Of a stretch of DNA of 64,000 nucleotides, positions 34,448-42,846 are shown one piece after another. Source of the DNA: Nonomuraea rhodomycinica. GTDB lineage: Bacteria > Actinomycetota > Actinomycetes > Streptosporangiales > Streptosporangiaceae. The number at the start of each line of letters is the position of its first letter. The first letter of the stretch is position 1. The translations under genes and the position numbers were made by a program. The stretch is taken from contig NZ_JABWGO010000002.1 in NCBI RefSeq assembly GCF_013363995.1, forward strand, positions 496,001-560,000, read 5' to 3'. The notes beneath the pieces were generated by a model. That model had not been told where the DNA came from. It made no database searches and saw nothing but the letters and a program-made list of their open reading frames with translations.

Positions 34448-35794
34448 TCAGCGCTTGCGGCGCCAGAGTTTTCCTGTTGTCAGGTCCAGGTGGTAGACGC
34501 GGTCGTACAGGTACCCGCGGACGAGGAAGGGGCCCTCCTTCGACCAGCCGAGACCGGTGCCCAGAGACTCGTCGCCGGGGAACGTCAGGGCGACGCTGGA
34601 CAGGTGCTTGCCTGTCCTGACCGCGTAGGCGTCCACACGGTCTTCGGCGTCTCGGACGGCCGCGAGCCGGGTTCCGTCAGGGTGGAGGTAGTAGGTGTCC
34701 CCGGGATCTTTCCGAGGCAAGGTCAGGCGGGTTCTCCCCTGATGGTCGACTACCAGGACGTGCGACGCGGTCGTCGCCACGATTCCGTTCTGGTTGACGT
34801 CGTGAACCTGGTGGGCGCCGAGGATGGTGATCGTGGACCCTGTCCGGGTGTCGGTGATCTGTGCGTTGTCCTTGGCGAGGGCGACATACCGGCTCTGGCC
34901 GGCGAATGTGACGGTGGGGACCGCGGCGTCGGCGAGGACCCCGGTGAGCGGGCGGATGCCGTCGGCGTCCTGATAGATCATGCGACGGTCGTGCCTGTCC
35001 AGGTAGACGAGCGCCTTGTGGTCGGGGCTGCGGACGAGCGGGGCTCGCTGCGGGGCTCCGCCCGTGCGGATCGTGTACGGCGCGGCCTGCGGGAACGGGT
35101 TGCCGTTCACCAGCCACCACCGGCACGGGGCGTCCGTCTCGTCGAACCACGGGCATTCTGGCCCTTTGACGCTGTCCACCGTCGTGAAAGAGGCGGCTGA
35201 GTGGGAGACCTGTGCGGGCATCGCATACTCGGGTGGATCCCGCTGTATCGGTTGCCCAGGTGTGAGCAGCGCGCCGGATAACGCGATGGCGGTCCCGGAA
35301 AGATAAAGGCTTCGGGCCGACCATCGTCCCATTTCATCGGGCCTTTCGCTTTTCCGGGCGGTGGCGAGCAGTACGGCCGCCGCCACGATGACCACGATGG
35401 CGGCGTGCGCGAGACGCGCCGGAGTGGGGCCCTGATTCAACAGCAGAAATCCGGACGCCACCACGGCGCCGCCGGAACCCAGTAGCCACGCCGTCCGATA
35501 GATTCTCTCGCCTTCCGTGGGCGGCAGCCGTATCGCGTGAAGGACAGGAATGGCGGACCAGCCCACGACCAGATAAAAGGGGTCATGGGTGAGGCCGGTC
35601 ACGAGAGCGGCGAGTGCGACGGAGATCAGGCGCTGCCGCCGCAGGCCGGCGAAGTGGTCGATGATCTGGCGGGCGTTGTCCGGCGTGACGGACAGACCCG
35701 CCAGCGCGGCGAAGCGGTTGAGCCGCTCCCGGGTCACCGGCATGGCCGCCACGAGCACCGTGATCATGCCGGCAGCCCAGGAGAGTATCGTCAC
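34448..35794 (-). CDS. Membrane protein with C-terminal beta-propeller-like domain
   Basis: Encodes 448 residues from GTG 35794. The N-terminal half has a first hydrophobic segment at 1-18 and about four to five further membrane helices (roughly 55-70, 72-88, 103-122, 127-145 and 163-180). Residues from about 210 on contain repeated blade-like strands (VRSPDHKALVYLDRHDRR, VTFAGQSRYVALAKDN, YLHPDGTRLAAVRDAEDR, LVRGYLYDRVYHLDLTTGK), resembling a WD40/TolB-like propeller outside the membrane. No catalytic motif is seen; the family is unknown. Divergent from 35823 with only 28 bp between the starts. Confidence 0.65.
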   Translation of the reverse strand: MTILSWAAGMITVLVAAMPVTRERLNRFAALAGLSVTPDNARQIIDHFAGLRRQRLISVALAALVTGLTHDPFYLVVGWSAIPVLHAIRLPPTEGERIYRTAWLLGSGGAVVASGFLLLNQGPTPARLAHAAIVVIVAAAVLLATARKSERPDEMGRWSARSLYLSGTAIALSGALLTPGQPIQRDPPEYAMPAQVSHSAASFTTVDSVKGPECPWFDETDAPCRWWLVNGNPFPQAAPYTIRTGGAPQRAPLVRSPDHKALVYLDRHDRRMIYQDADGIRPLTGVLADAAVPTVTFAGQSRYVALAKDNAQITDTRTGSTITILGAHQVHDVNQNGIVATTASHVLVVDHQGRTRLTLPRKDPGDTYYLHPDGTRLAAVRDAEDRVDAYAVRTGKHLSSVALTFPGDESLGTGLGWSKEGPFLVRGYLYDRVYHLDLTTGKLWRRKR

Positions 35795-35803
35795 GAGGTG
35801 CCA

Positions 35804-35843
35804 CCATATATGGTTCGATATCGTGACTTCGGACGATATATGG
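35804..35843. promoter_or_regulatory. AT-rich dyads in a very short divergent promoter
   Basis: CCATATATGG (perfect palindrome, 35804-35813) and CGATATATGG (35834-35843) lie exactly 30 bp apart, with the palindrome CGATATCG (35816-35823) between them. They stand out from the surrounding GC-rich sequence and cover the start codons of both divergent genes. Candidate operator or site for a dimeric regulator. Confidence 0.4.
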
Positions 35844-36398
35844 CAGCGATTAGGTATCGTCTCGTGGCGTGCCTACCGCCGGCGATTACTCGTGGTGTCC
35901 TACGGTTGCGTGGCGTTGCTCCTCATGGCCGAGGGTCTGTGGTGGACAGGGGCGATAATTCCGCATATCCGGTGGAGTGTCGACGCGTCTTTCGCGCACG
36001 CCGATGTGGACCCGAAGGGTGTCCTCTACAGCGACGTCTATTTCGAGGTCGAGAATGAAGGGTCGGTGCCCTTCACGCTCACGGGGATCTCGGCGGACAT
36101 TCCCGGCCTGCGGTTTCTGCCGCCTGACAAGGGGCGCGAGGAACAGCCCGACGTCACCGTGCAGCTCGGTGACATCGGGGTCCTCAGGAGACGCATCGTC
36201 ATCACCGACTGCGCCGCGGTGCCGCACCAGCCTCGGCCGATCCGCTTCACCTACCGGACCTGGCTGGACACGGGATCCGCGGAGGTCGTCCTGGACTCGG
36301 GGCGGTTGGACGGACCCTCGACGAGCCTGCCGGTCGCCTGGCAACGCGGGCTCGCCGGCAAGGTCTGCAACGAGGCAGTGGACCCGGAATGGTCCTGA
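35823..36398 (+). CDS. Single-pass membrane protein with extracytoplasmic beta domain
   Basis: Encodes about 191 residues from GTG 35823 (MTSDDIWQRLGIVSWRAYRRR). One transmembrane helix (about 22-45) preceded by Arg residues, so N-in and C-out. The exterior part reads like an immunoglobulin-type or DUF-type beta sandwich: YSDVYFEVENEGSVPFTLTGI, QLGDIGVLRRRIVITDC and IRFTYRTWLDTGSAEVVLDSG. Unknown family. No Shine-Dalgarno is seen, so the start is uncertain. The stop overlaps the next gene by 10 bp, indicating an operon. Confidence 0.55.
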   Translation: MTSDDIWQRLGIVSWRAYRRRLLVVSYGCVALLLMAEGLWWTGAIIPHIRWSVDASFAHADVDPKGVLYSDVYFEVENEGSVPFTLTGISADIPGLRFLPPDKGREEQPDVTVQLGDIGVLRRRIVITDCAAVPHQPRPIRFTYRTWLDTGSAEVVLDSGRLDGPSTSLPVAWQRGLAGKVCNEAVDPEWS

Positions 36399-36970
36399 AA
36401 GGCCCCGCACCCGAGTCCGCCCAGGCGGGCTTGCTGCCGGTCACGAAGATCGCCATAGGGTTGGCCTTCGCCTTCGGCGCTCTTCGCGTCAACGGTTTCG
36501 ACCTGCTGCTCGACCCCGTGGGATGGGGGCTGTGCGCGTCCGGGCTGTCGCAGTTGCGGCGATCCGGCGACGACGGCTTCGACCGGGCCCACGCCATGGC
36601 CGTCGCCATGGTCTGGGCGGAGATCGCCGTCTTCCTGCTGTCCTTCGCCGAATCGAGTGACTCGCCGGTCGGGCGAGCGATGGGCACCGTCGTCGCCGCC
36701 GGTGCCCTGATCGCCGTCTGGCTGGTGGTCGACCCTGTCGTCCGGCGGGTCCGTTGCGGCGGCGACGTCTCCAGGGCCGCGCTCCTCGACGTCTCGCGCT
36801 GGGCCGTGGTCGCGCTGGGAGGGCCTGGTGTGCTGGCCGGGTACGGCTACGCCGCCCTCGGCCCGGTCGTCATGGTGGCCTGGTTCGCGGCCGTGGTGAC
36901 CTTGATCGTCGTTCTCTTCGCCTCGGCGGGGCTGCCGTGTCTCTCCCCGAGATGGTCGCGAGTCCCGTAG
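36389..36970 (+). CDS. Polytopic membrane protein, unknown function
   Basis: Encodes 193 residues with about five hydrophobic segments (roughly 18-40, 68-86, 95-113, 130-150 and 158-178). The N-terminal part, KIAIGLAFAFGALRVNGFDLLLDPVGWGLCASGL, looks like a conserved actinobacterial membrane family, but no enzymatic motif is visible. Overlaps the previous gene by 10 bp, so it is cotranscribed and perhaps forms a complex with it. The 120 bp after it show no feature. Confidence 0.6.
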   Translation: MVLKGPAPESAQAGLLPVTKIAIGLAFAFGALRVNGFDLLLDPVGWGLCASGLSQLRRSGDDGFDRAHAMAVAMVWAEIAVFLLSFAESSDSPVGRAMGTVVAAGALIAVWLVVDPVVRRVRCGGDVSRAALLDVSRWAVVALGGPGVLAGYGYAALGPVVMVAWFAAVVTLIVVLFASAGLPCLSPRWSRVP

Positions 36971-37090
36971 CCGAGGGGAAGAGCGCGGATCGAGCCGTTG
37001 CTGCCGATGGTCGGGGCGCGGGTTCGCGTCCGTCAGGCCGGGATCAGGGGCAACCGGAGGCCGGACGCTCCTGGTCGGGCGGCCCCACGA

Positions 37091-37816
37091 TCAAGACCGG
37101 TCGGTCATGAGCCGGGCGAGGCGGTCCCAAGCCGGGGATGAGGCTCCCGGCTGGGATTGCGCGGCCAGTCGCGCGATGGCCGGGTTGTGGACCGGGCCGG
37201 TCTCGGACCGGCCGGGGCTCCGGGCGAACCAGTTCCGGGTGCGGTCGGCGAGGGCGGGGAGGCGGGGATCGTCCGGCGACCAGTCGTAGGCGGCGTCGTG
37301 GTCGAGGTAGAGGGCGCGGAACTCGGGATCGGTCATGAGCTCGCGCTTCTCGGCGATCCACAGGGAGGCGTCCTCGGGTGAGGCGGTCTGCATGAGGATC
37401 CAGCCGTCGCGTTCGAGGTGCAGCTGGCGCTCGCTGACGCCGAGTTCGCGCAGCTCGTCGAGATGGTCGGCGACTTCCGGGGAGACGAAGAGCCGGTCGC
37501 CGCCGCGCAGCTGGGCGAGTTGGTCACGGGTTCGCCGCAGCTGCGCGATGCGCTCCTCGATGTCGTGATCGATCTCGGTGATGGCCGCGGCGAGCGTGTC
37601 CGGGTCGGCATCGAGGAGGTCCTTGACCCGGGCCAGAGGCACGCCCGCCTGCGCCAGGGTCCTGATCTTGACGATCTTGACGGCGTGCTCGGCGGTGTAG
37701 CGCCGGTAGCCGGACGAGTCGCGGTCCGGCTCGGGGAGCAGACCGCGAAGGTGATAGTGGCGGACAGCTTTGATGGTCACTCGGGCGTAGTCCGCGAGCT
37801 GGCCGATCGTGAGCAT
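37091..37816 (-). CDS. MerR-family transcriptional regulator
   Basis: Encodes 241 residues. N-terminal winged HTH LTIGQLADYARVTIKAVRHYHLRGLL, GYRRYTAEHAVKIVKIRTL, then the long dimerisation helix ITEIDHDIEERIAQLRRTRDQL and a roughly 110-residue C-terminal effector domain. ATG 37816 has GGAAGG nine bases upstream; an in-frame ATG at 37825 is possible but sits immediately after that site. It is downstream of, and cotranscribed with, the serine hydrolase gene (gap about 32 bp). The perfect MerR-type dyad at 39290-39312 in front of the operon is its likely binding site. Confidence 0.88.
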   Translation of the reverse strand: MLTIGQLADYARVTIKAVRHYHLRGLLPEPDRDSSGYRRYTAEHAVKIVKIRTLAQAGVPLARVKDLLDADPDTLAAAITEIDHDIEERIAQLRRTRDQLAQLRGGDRLFVSPEVADHLDELRELGVSERQLHLERDGWILMQTASPEDASLWIAEKRELMTDPEFRALYLDHDAAYDWSPDDPRLPALADRTRNWFARSPGRSETGPVHNPAIARLAAQSQPGASSPAWDRLARLMTDRS

Positions 37817-37848
37817 GCCGGACATCCTTCCACCCCTGGGGGCGGCGG

Positions 37849-39273
37849 TCAGGCCCGGCGGGTCAGGCGGCCGCCGGCGTTGCGGAAGCGCGCCTGGCCG
37901 TCGCGGATGTCGTGGTAGGAGACGAGCAGCAGCCGCAGGTACCCGTCGAACGTCTCCAGCGGGTACCCGGCGGGCGCGAACAGGCCCGGCCGGATCGGCA
38001 CGTAGCGCTGCGGCGGGCCGGAGGTCATGCCGCCGGCGAACTCGGTGAAGATCCGCTCCTGCGACCCGTCCGCCGGTTCGTAGGTCGTGCGCTCCTCCAA
38101 CTGGCCGTCGACGACGCTGACGTCGACGCGGAGCTGGTTGGAGCGGTAGGTGCCCACGTAGGGAGTCAGGTCGACATCCCGCTCCGGTTCGGTGACCAGC
38201 CTGGGGATCGGCACACCGAGGTGCTCGCTCAGCAGCCACCGCAGGAGCTGGTCGTGCAGCATGATCGCCCCCGGCTGGTTGCCGTAGGCGGCGAAGACCA
38301 GGTCGTGCTCGGGCACGACGCACAGGATGGACACGCCGCCGGGCGAAGCGCCCGACATGGCCAGGACGGTCGTGTCGCCGAACGGGTAGAGCACCCAGCC
38401 CAGGCCGAGCGGCGGGGTGTTCGGGGTCCCCATGTCGTAGGAGACCTGCCGCATCAGGGCGGTCGACTCGGCCGACAGGACGCGCGTGCCGGAAGGGGAG
38501 ACGCCGCCCGCGAGGTGGGTGCGTCCGAAGGCGAGCAGATCGGCGACGGTGCCGATCGGCGTGCCGCCGGCCGGTCCCCAGGTGTCGGGCAGGGTGAACA
38601 TGTTCGTGGGCCTGGCCGACATGGTCTCGGGGTCCAGGAAGTGGCCGACCGCCGTGCTGCGCAGGATGGCCTGCTCGGCGGAGGTGCTGGAGTGGGTCAT
38701 GCCGACCGAGGCGTAGATCTCGCGGGCGAGCAGGTCGGGGAAGGGCAGGCCGGTCACCACTTCCAGCAGCCGGCCCGCGACGATCATGCCGCCGTTGGAG
38801 TAGCTGAGCTGCTCGCCGGGCTCGAACAGGGTGCCGCAGCCGCTCGCGAGGCCGTCGACGTAGGTCTTCAGGGCGTCGCGGCCCTTGGCGTCGGGGAAGT
38901 ACAGGTCCGCGTCGATGCCGTTGGTGTGGGAGATCAGGTGCCGGACCAGGATCTTGTCCGCGGCGCCCGGCGAGTCCAGCGCGAAGCCGGGAAGGTACGT
39001 CACCACCGGCGTGTCGAGGTCCAGCAGTCCGCGGTCGACCTGCCGCAGGACCAGCGTGGTCGTCAGGACCTTGGTGACGGAGCCGAACAGGAAACCGGTG
39101 TCGTCGAGCATCGGTGCGCCGGTGGCGGCGTTCGCGACGCCGTGGGCGACGACGGTCTGCTGTCCGGCGTGGTGGACGCCGGCGACGTACCCGGGGACCT
39201 TGCCGGACTCGCAGTAGGCGGCGGCCTGGTCGCGGATCTGGGCTTCGACGGTGTGCAGTGCGGTGTTGTCCAT
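37849..39273 (-). CDS. Beta-lactamase-family serine hydrolase (class C/AmpH-like)
   Basis: Encodes 474 residues from ATG 39273. Active-site motifs: S-x-x-K as FGSVTKVLT (about residue 67), Y-x-N as YSNGG (about 155), and a C-terminal S-G-A/H-x-G equivalent in AMSGASPGG. The last 120 residues form a small beta-barrel-like domain (VDLTPYVGTYRSNQLRVDV), as in EstB/ClbP-type or DUF3471-containing members. No signal peptide, so it is probably an intracellular esterase or peptidase. First gene of an operon with a MerR regulator, hence probably induced by a small molecule it acts on (inference). Confidence 0.82.
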   Translation of the reverse strand: MDNTALHTVEAQIRDQAAAYCESGKVPGYVAGVHHAGQQTVVAHGVANAATGAPMLDDTGFLFGSVTKVLTTTLVLRQVDRGLLDLDTPVVTYLPGFALDSPGAADKILVRHLISHTNGIDADLYFPDAKGRDALKTYVDGLASGCGTLFEPGEQLSYSNGGMIVAGRLLEVVTGLPFPDLLAREIYASVGMTHSSTSAEQAILRSTAVGHFLDPETMSARPTNMFTLPDTWGPAGGTPIGTVADLLAFGRTHLAGGVSPSGTRVLSAESTALMRQVSYDMGTPNTPPLGLGWVLYPFGDTTVLAMSGASPGGVSILCVVPEHDLVFAAYGNQPGAIMLHDQLLRWLLSEHLGVPIPRLVTEPERDVDLTPYVGTYRSNQLRVDVSVVDGQLEERTTYEPADGSQERIFTEFAGGMTSGPPQRYVPIRPGLFAPAGYPLETFDGYLRLLLVSYHDIRDGQARFRNAGGRLTRRA

Positions 39274-39289
39274 GCGGAGATCGTCGAAC

Positions 39290-39312
39290 CTTGACCTAGG
39301 GGCAAGGTCAAG
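39290..39312 (-). promoter_or_regulatory. MerR-type operator upstream of the serine hydrolase
   Basis: A perfect inverted repeat CTTGACC-N9-GGTCAAG lies 17 bp before the ATG at 39273. On the minus strand TTGACC would be the -35 hexamer, with a 19-bp class spacer to a weak -10, the hallmark of MerR-activated promoters. Confidence 0.75.
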
Positions 39313-39344
39313 CCCGTGACAGGGACTTCGGTGAGTGGCGTCGG

Positions 39345-39485
39345 TCACTCCTCCTTGGTCGCCGCCTCCGTCAGGGCGCGTGCGGCCCAGGTGATGACCT
39401 CCTGCTCGGCCTGCGGGTCGAGGCCGCGGACGTCGCGAAGGGCGATCGCTCTGCGGGTGCGGCGGCGCTGCGCCTCGCGTCGCAT
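39345..39485 (-). CDS. Possible small basic/acidic protein (46 aa)
   Basis: ATG 39485 with GGAG 11 bases upstream. It encodes an Arg-rich first half (MRREAQRRRTRRAIALRD) and an acidic helical second half (DPQAEQEVITWAARALTE), ending ATKEE. It could be a genuine small protein or the remnant of a longer gene. It fills most of the otherwise empty 39313-39611 gap; nothing else is visible there. Confidence 0.35.
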   Translation of the reverse strand: MRREAQRRRTRRAIALRDVRGLDPQAEQEVITWAARALTEAATKEE

Positions 39486-39611
39486 GCGTGCAATATCTCC
39501 GCACGGAGAACGGAACGACACCAGGAGCGAGCCGCCTCCCCTGACGCCTCCGCCGACAGACCAGCATCATGACGGATTCGCGCGCGGGGACGGCGCCGTA
39601 CAGTCACGGCC

Positions 39612-40073
39612 ATGACGATTGACCTGCACCCGCTGGGGACCGTGGTCGGCGGACGCGCCGAGCCGTACGACGACGACTGGAACGCCGAGGAGGCGGTGAT
39701 CCGCCTGGACGGCGAACGCTTCGGGCCGGAGTCCCTGGCCGGCCTGGAGACGTTCTCGCACCTGGAAGTGATCTTCCAGTTCCACCTGGTGGATCCGGAC
39801 GAGGTGCAGACGGCCGCGCGCCGGCCCCGGGGCAATCCGGACTGGCCGCTGGTGGGCATCTTCGCCCAGCGGGGCAAGAACCGCCCCAACCGGCTCGGCG
39901 TCTCCCGCTGCCGCCTGCTCGGGGTGGACGGCCTCGACGTGCGCGTACGCGGCCTCGACGCCGTCGACGGCACCCCCGTTCTCGACATCAAGCCGTACAT
40001 GGTCGAATTCGGTCCACGAGGCGAGGTCGTGCAGCCGGCCTGGGCGACCGCGTTGATGCGCGCCTATTACTGA
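39612..40073 (+). CDS. trmO: tRNA (N6-threonylcarbamoyladenosine37-N6)-methyltransferase TrmO-like
   Basis: Encodes 153 residues of the TsaA/TrmO beta-barrel family (UPF0066), which methylates t6A37 of tRNA-Thr using SAM. Signature segments: ETFSHLEVIFQFH, RPRGNPDWPLVGIFAQRG, KNRPNRLGVSRCRLL, and the C-terminal GTPVLDIKPYMVEFGPRG. Length is typical of the single-domain form. Only 8 bp separate it from the LuxR-type regulator gene, whose ribosome-binding site overlaps its stop. Confidence 0.85.
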   Translation: MTIDLHPLGTVVGGRAEPYDDDWNAEEAVIRLDGERFGPESLAGLETFSHLEVIFQFHLVDPDEVQTAARRPRGNPDWPLVGIFAQRGKNRPNRLGVSRCRLLGVDGLDVRVRGLDAVDGTPVLDIKPYMVEFGPRGEVVQPAWATALMRAYY

Positions 40074-40081
40074 GGAGTGCC

Positions 40082-42778
40082 ATGTTGTACGGGCGTCAGG
40101 CGGAGCAGGCCCGGATCGACGCGTTGCTCGGCGGCCCGGCCGGCGCCCTGGTGGTGCGCGGCGAGGCCGGCATAGGCAAGTCCGCGCTGCTGGAGTACGC
40201 CGAAGGGCGGGCACCCGGGCACGTCCTGCGGGTCACGGGTGTCGAGTCGGAGGCCGAGCTGCCCTTCGCCGCCCTGCACCTGCTGCTGCGCCCGGTCCTC
40301 GACCGGGTCGCGGCACTGCCGCCGCAGCAGGCCGAGGCGCTGCTCGGCGCGCTCGGCCTCGGCGCGGCGACCCGGGGAGACCGCTTCCTCGTCGGGCTGG
40401 CGACGCTCAGCCTCCTGGTGGAGCTCTCGGCCGACGAGCCCCTGCTGTGCCTCGTCGACGACGCGCAGTGGCTGGACAGCGAGTCGGCCGACGCGCTGGT
40501 GTTCGCCGCGCGCCGCCTCTACGCCGAGCCCGTCGCCGTCCTGTTCGCCGCGCGGGAGGGCGGCGGGGTGTTCCCCGCCAGGGGCCTGCCGGAAGTCCGG
40601 CTCGACAAGCTGGATCCCGAGGCGGCCGGCCGCCTGCTCGCCGAGCAGGCGGCCGGACTGCCGCTCGCCGTACGCGATCAGCTGCTGGCCGAGGCCCGGG
40701 GCAACCCGCTCGCCCTGCTCGAACTGCCCCGCATGCTCGGCGCCGAGGAGCGGGCGGGCGCCTTCACCCCGCTGGCCTTCTCCTTCGGCTCGGCCGAGCC
40801 GGTGACGGACCGGGTGCTCGCGGGCTTTCGCGACCGGGTCGCCACGCTCCCGGCCGCCACCCGGTCCTGCCTGCTCGTCGCGGCGCTGGACGATCGAGGC
40901 GAGCTGAAGGTGCTGGCCGGCGCGATCCGCGCCCTCGGCGCCTCGCTGGCCGACTTCGCGGAGGCGGAGCGGGCTGGCCTGGTCCGGGTGTGCGCGACCG
41001 GTGTCGCCTTCCGGCATCCGCTGGTGCGTACGGCGGTGCTGCTGGCCTGCGACATCGCCGCGCGGATGGCCGCGCACCGCGCGCTGGCGCAGGCGGTCGA
41101 CGAGGACCGGCGCGCCTGGCACCTGGCCGCCGTGACCCTGGAGCCGCACGAGGCCGTGGCCGCGGAGCTGGAGAGTCTGGGGCTGCGCGCCCGCCGGCGC
41201 GGGGGGCAGGCGACGGTGTCGGCGGCCTACGCGCGCGCCGCCGAACTGTCCGCCGACCCGGCCGACGCCGTACGCCGGTGGACGGCCGCCGCGGGAGCCG
41301 CCATCGAGGCGGGCCTGAACCGTCGCGCCGGCGAGCTGGTCGGCACGGCACTGCGGCACGCGGGCCCGGTGACGCGGGACGGGGCGGTGCCGGCCGAGCT
41401 GGCCCGGGTGCGGGCCCGGCTGGCGTTCGAGGCCGGCCGGCCACTGGAGGCCAGCCGGTTGCTGCTGGAGAGCGCCGAGGCGGCCGACCACGCGACGAGG
41501 CTGCCCCTGCTCGGCATTGCGGGCTTCTACACCTGGACCAGCGCGGCCCACCCCGACCAGATCGAGCTGGCCCGCCGTGCCGAGGAACTCTGCCCGGACG
41601 GCGAGGGCCTCGCGGCGGCGGTGCGCGCGATCAGCAGAGGCTTCAGCATGGTCCTGGAGGGCTCCACCGGAACAGCGCCGACGTTCCGCGACGACCTGGG
41701 GTCGGTGCCGTTCGAGCTCCGCATGATCATCACCTATCACGCCATGGTGCGCGCCGAGCGTGAGGGGATGCTGGAGAGCGCCGTCACCCTGGTCCGGGAC
41801 TGCCGGGCGGAGGGCCGCCTGGGACGACTGCCCCAGGCCATGACGGTCCTCGCCATCGCACAGCTGCTCGACGGCCGGCACCGGGCGGCGCGGGCGACGG
41901 TGGCCGAGGGGCAGGCGCTGTCGACCGACGTCGGCCAGCCGTTCTGGAGCGGCTACCTGGCGGGCGTCCAGGCGTGGCTGTGCGGGGTCGCCGGCGCCGA
42001 GGAGGAGCACCACGAGGCCGCCGCCCAGGCCGTCAGGTACGCCGACGACCGGTCCTGGCTGCCCCCGGGCACCTGGGTCGCCTACGGGCGGACGATGCTC
42101 GATCTCGGGCTCGGCCGCTACGAGGCGGTGCTCGACCGGCTCGACCGGGTGACGGAGGGCGGCGCGCACCACGCGTTCGTCTGGCGCTACGCGTGGCCGG
42201 ACTACGTCGAGGCCGCCGTCAGAGTGGGCACACCGCGGCGAGCGGACGGGATGCTGCGCCGCTACGCGGACTGGGCCGAGGGCACCGGGCAGGCCGGGCC
42301 GCTCGCCGTGCTGCACCGGGCACGCGCCCTGCTGGCGCCGGACGAGCGGGCCGAGCCCCTCTACGAGCGCGCGCTGGCCCTGTCCGGTCAGCCCTTCCAA
42401 CAGGCGCGCACCCGCCTGGTGTTCGGCGAGTGGCTGCGCCGCCACCAGCGGCGTGCCGAGGCCCGCGTCCAGCTCCAGGCCGCGATGGACGCCTTCGACC
42501 GGCTCGACGCGGCCCCGTGGTCCGCCCGGGCGGCCGCCGAGCTGCGCGCCGCGGGAGCCACCCCCGCCCGGAACCCGCGGGCCGGTGATCCGCTGGCGGT
42601 CCTGACCCCTCAGGAGCTCCAGGTGGTCCAGCTGGCCGTCACGGGAGCCTCCAACCGCGAGATCGGCGCGCAACTGTTCCTGAGCCCGCGCACGGTCGCC
42701 TACCACCTGTACAAGGCCTTCCCCAAGCTGGGCATCACCTCCCGCGGAGAGCTGGCCAGGCTGGTCCCGCCGACCTAA
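40082..42778 (+). CDS. Large ATP-binding LuxR-family regulator (LAL type)
   Basis: Encodes 898 residues. The N-terminal AAA/STAND ATPase has Walker A VRGEAGIGKSALLEYAEG (about 22-39) and Walker B LLCLVDDAQWLDSESAD (about 121-137). The middle is a helical TPR-like region. The C-terminus is a LuxR HTH: LTPQELQVVQLAVTGASNREIGAQL, FLSPRTVAYHLYKAFPKLGI. LAL regulators are pathway activators in actinomycetes, often of secondary metabolism. GAGGAG precedes the ATG. The M24-SRPBCC-MBL operon begins 68 bp downstream on the same strand and is the natural candidate target. Confidence 0.9.
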   Translation: MLYGRQAEQARIDALLGGPAGALVVRGEAGIGKSALLEYAEGRAPGHVLRVTGVESEAELPFAALHLLLRPVLDRVAALPPQQAEALLGALGLGAATRGDRFLVGLATLSLLVELSADEPLLCLVDDAQWLDSESADALVFAARRLYAEPVAVLFAAREGGGVFPARGLPEVRLDKLDPEAAGRLLAEQAAGLPLAVRDQLLAEARGNPLALLELPRMLGAEERAGAFTPLAFSFGSAEPVTDRVLAGFRDRVATLPAATRSCLLVAALDDRGELKVLAGAIRALGASLADFAEAERAGLVRVCATGVAFRHPLVRTAVLLACDIAARMAAHRALAQAVDEDRRAWHLAAVTLEPHEAVAAELESLGLRARRRGGQATVSAAYARAAELSADPADAVRRWTAAAGAAIEAGLNRRAGELVGTALRHAGPVTRDGAVPAELARVRARLAFEAGRPLEASRLLLESAEAADHATRLPLLGIAGFYTWTSAAHPDQIELARRAEELCPDGEGLAAAVRAISRGFSMVLEGSTGTAPTFRDDLGSVPFELRMIITYHAMVRAEREGMLESAVTLVRDCRAEGRLGRLPQAMTVLAIAQLLDGRHRAARATVAEGQALSTDVGQPFWSGYLAGVQAWLCGVAGAEEEHHEAAAQAVRYADDRSWLPPGTWVAYGRTMLDLGLGRYEAVLDRLDRVTEGGAHHAFVWRYAWPDYVEAAVRVGTPRRADGMLRRYADWAEGTGQAGPLAVLHRARALLAPDERAEPLYERALALSGQPFQQARTRLVFGEWLRRHQRRAEARVQLQAAMDAFDRLDAAPWSARAAAELRAAGATPARNPRAGDPLAVLTPQELQVVQLAVTGASNREIGAQLFLSPRTVAYHLYKAFPKLGITSRGELARLVPPT

Positions 42779-42846
42779 GCGAGGCCGGCCGGGTCCGGCA
42801 GGATGACGGAAGCGGCGGCGGGCCGTCCGTTCGTAGCGTCACCCGC

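Noticed and set aside
31261..37000. Integrated genomic island using the ssrA 3' end as attachment site
   Set aside because: tmRNA genes are common integration sites and the following stretch looks accessory, but I see no integrase gene and no second copy of the ssrA 3' end in the window.
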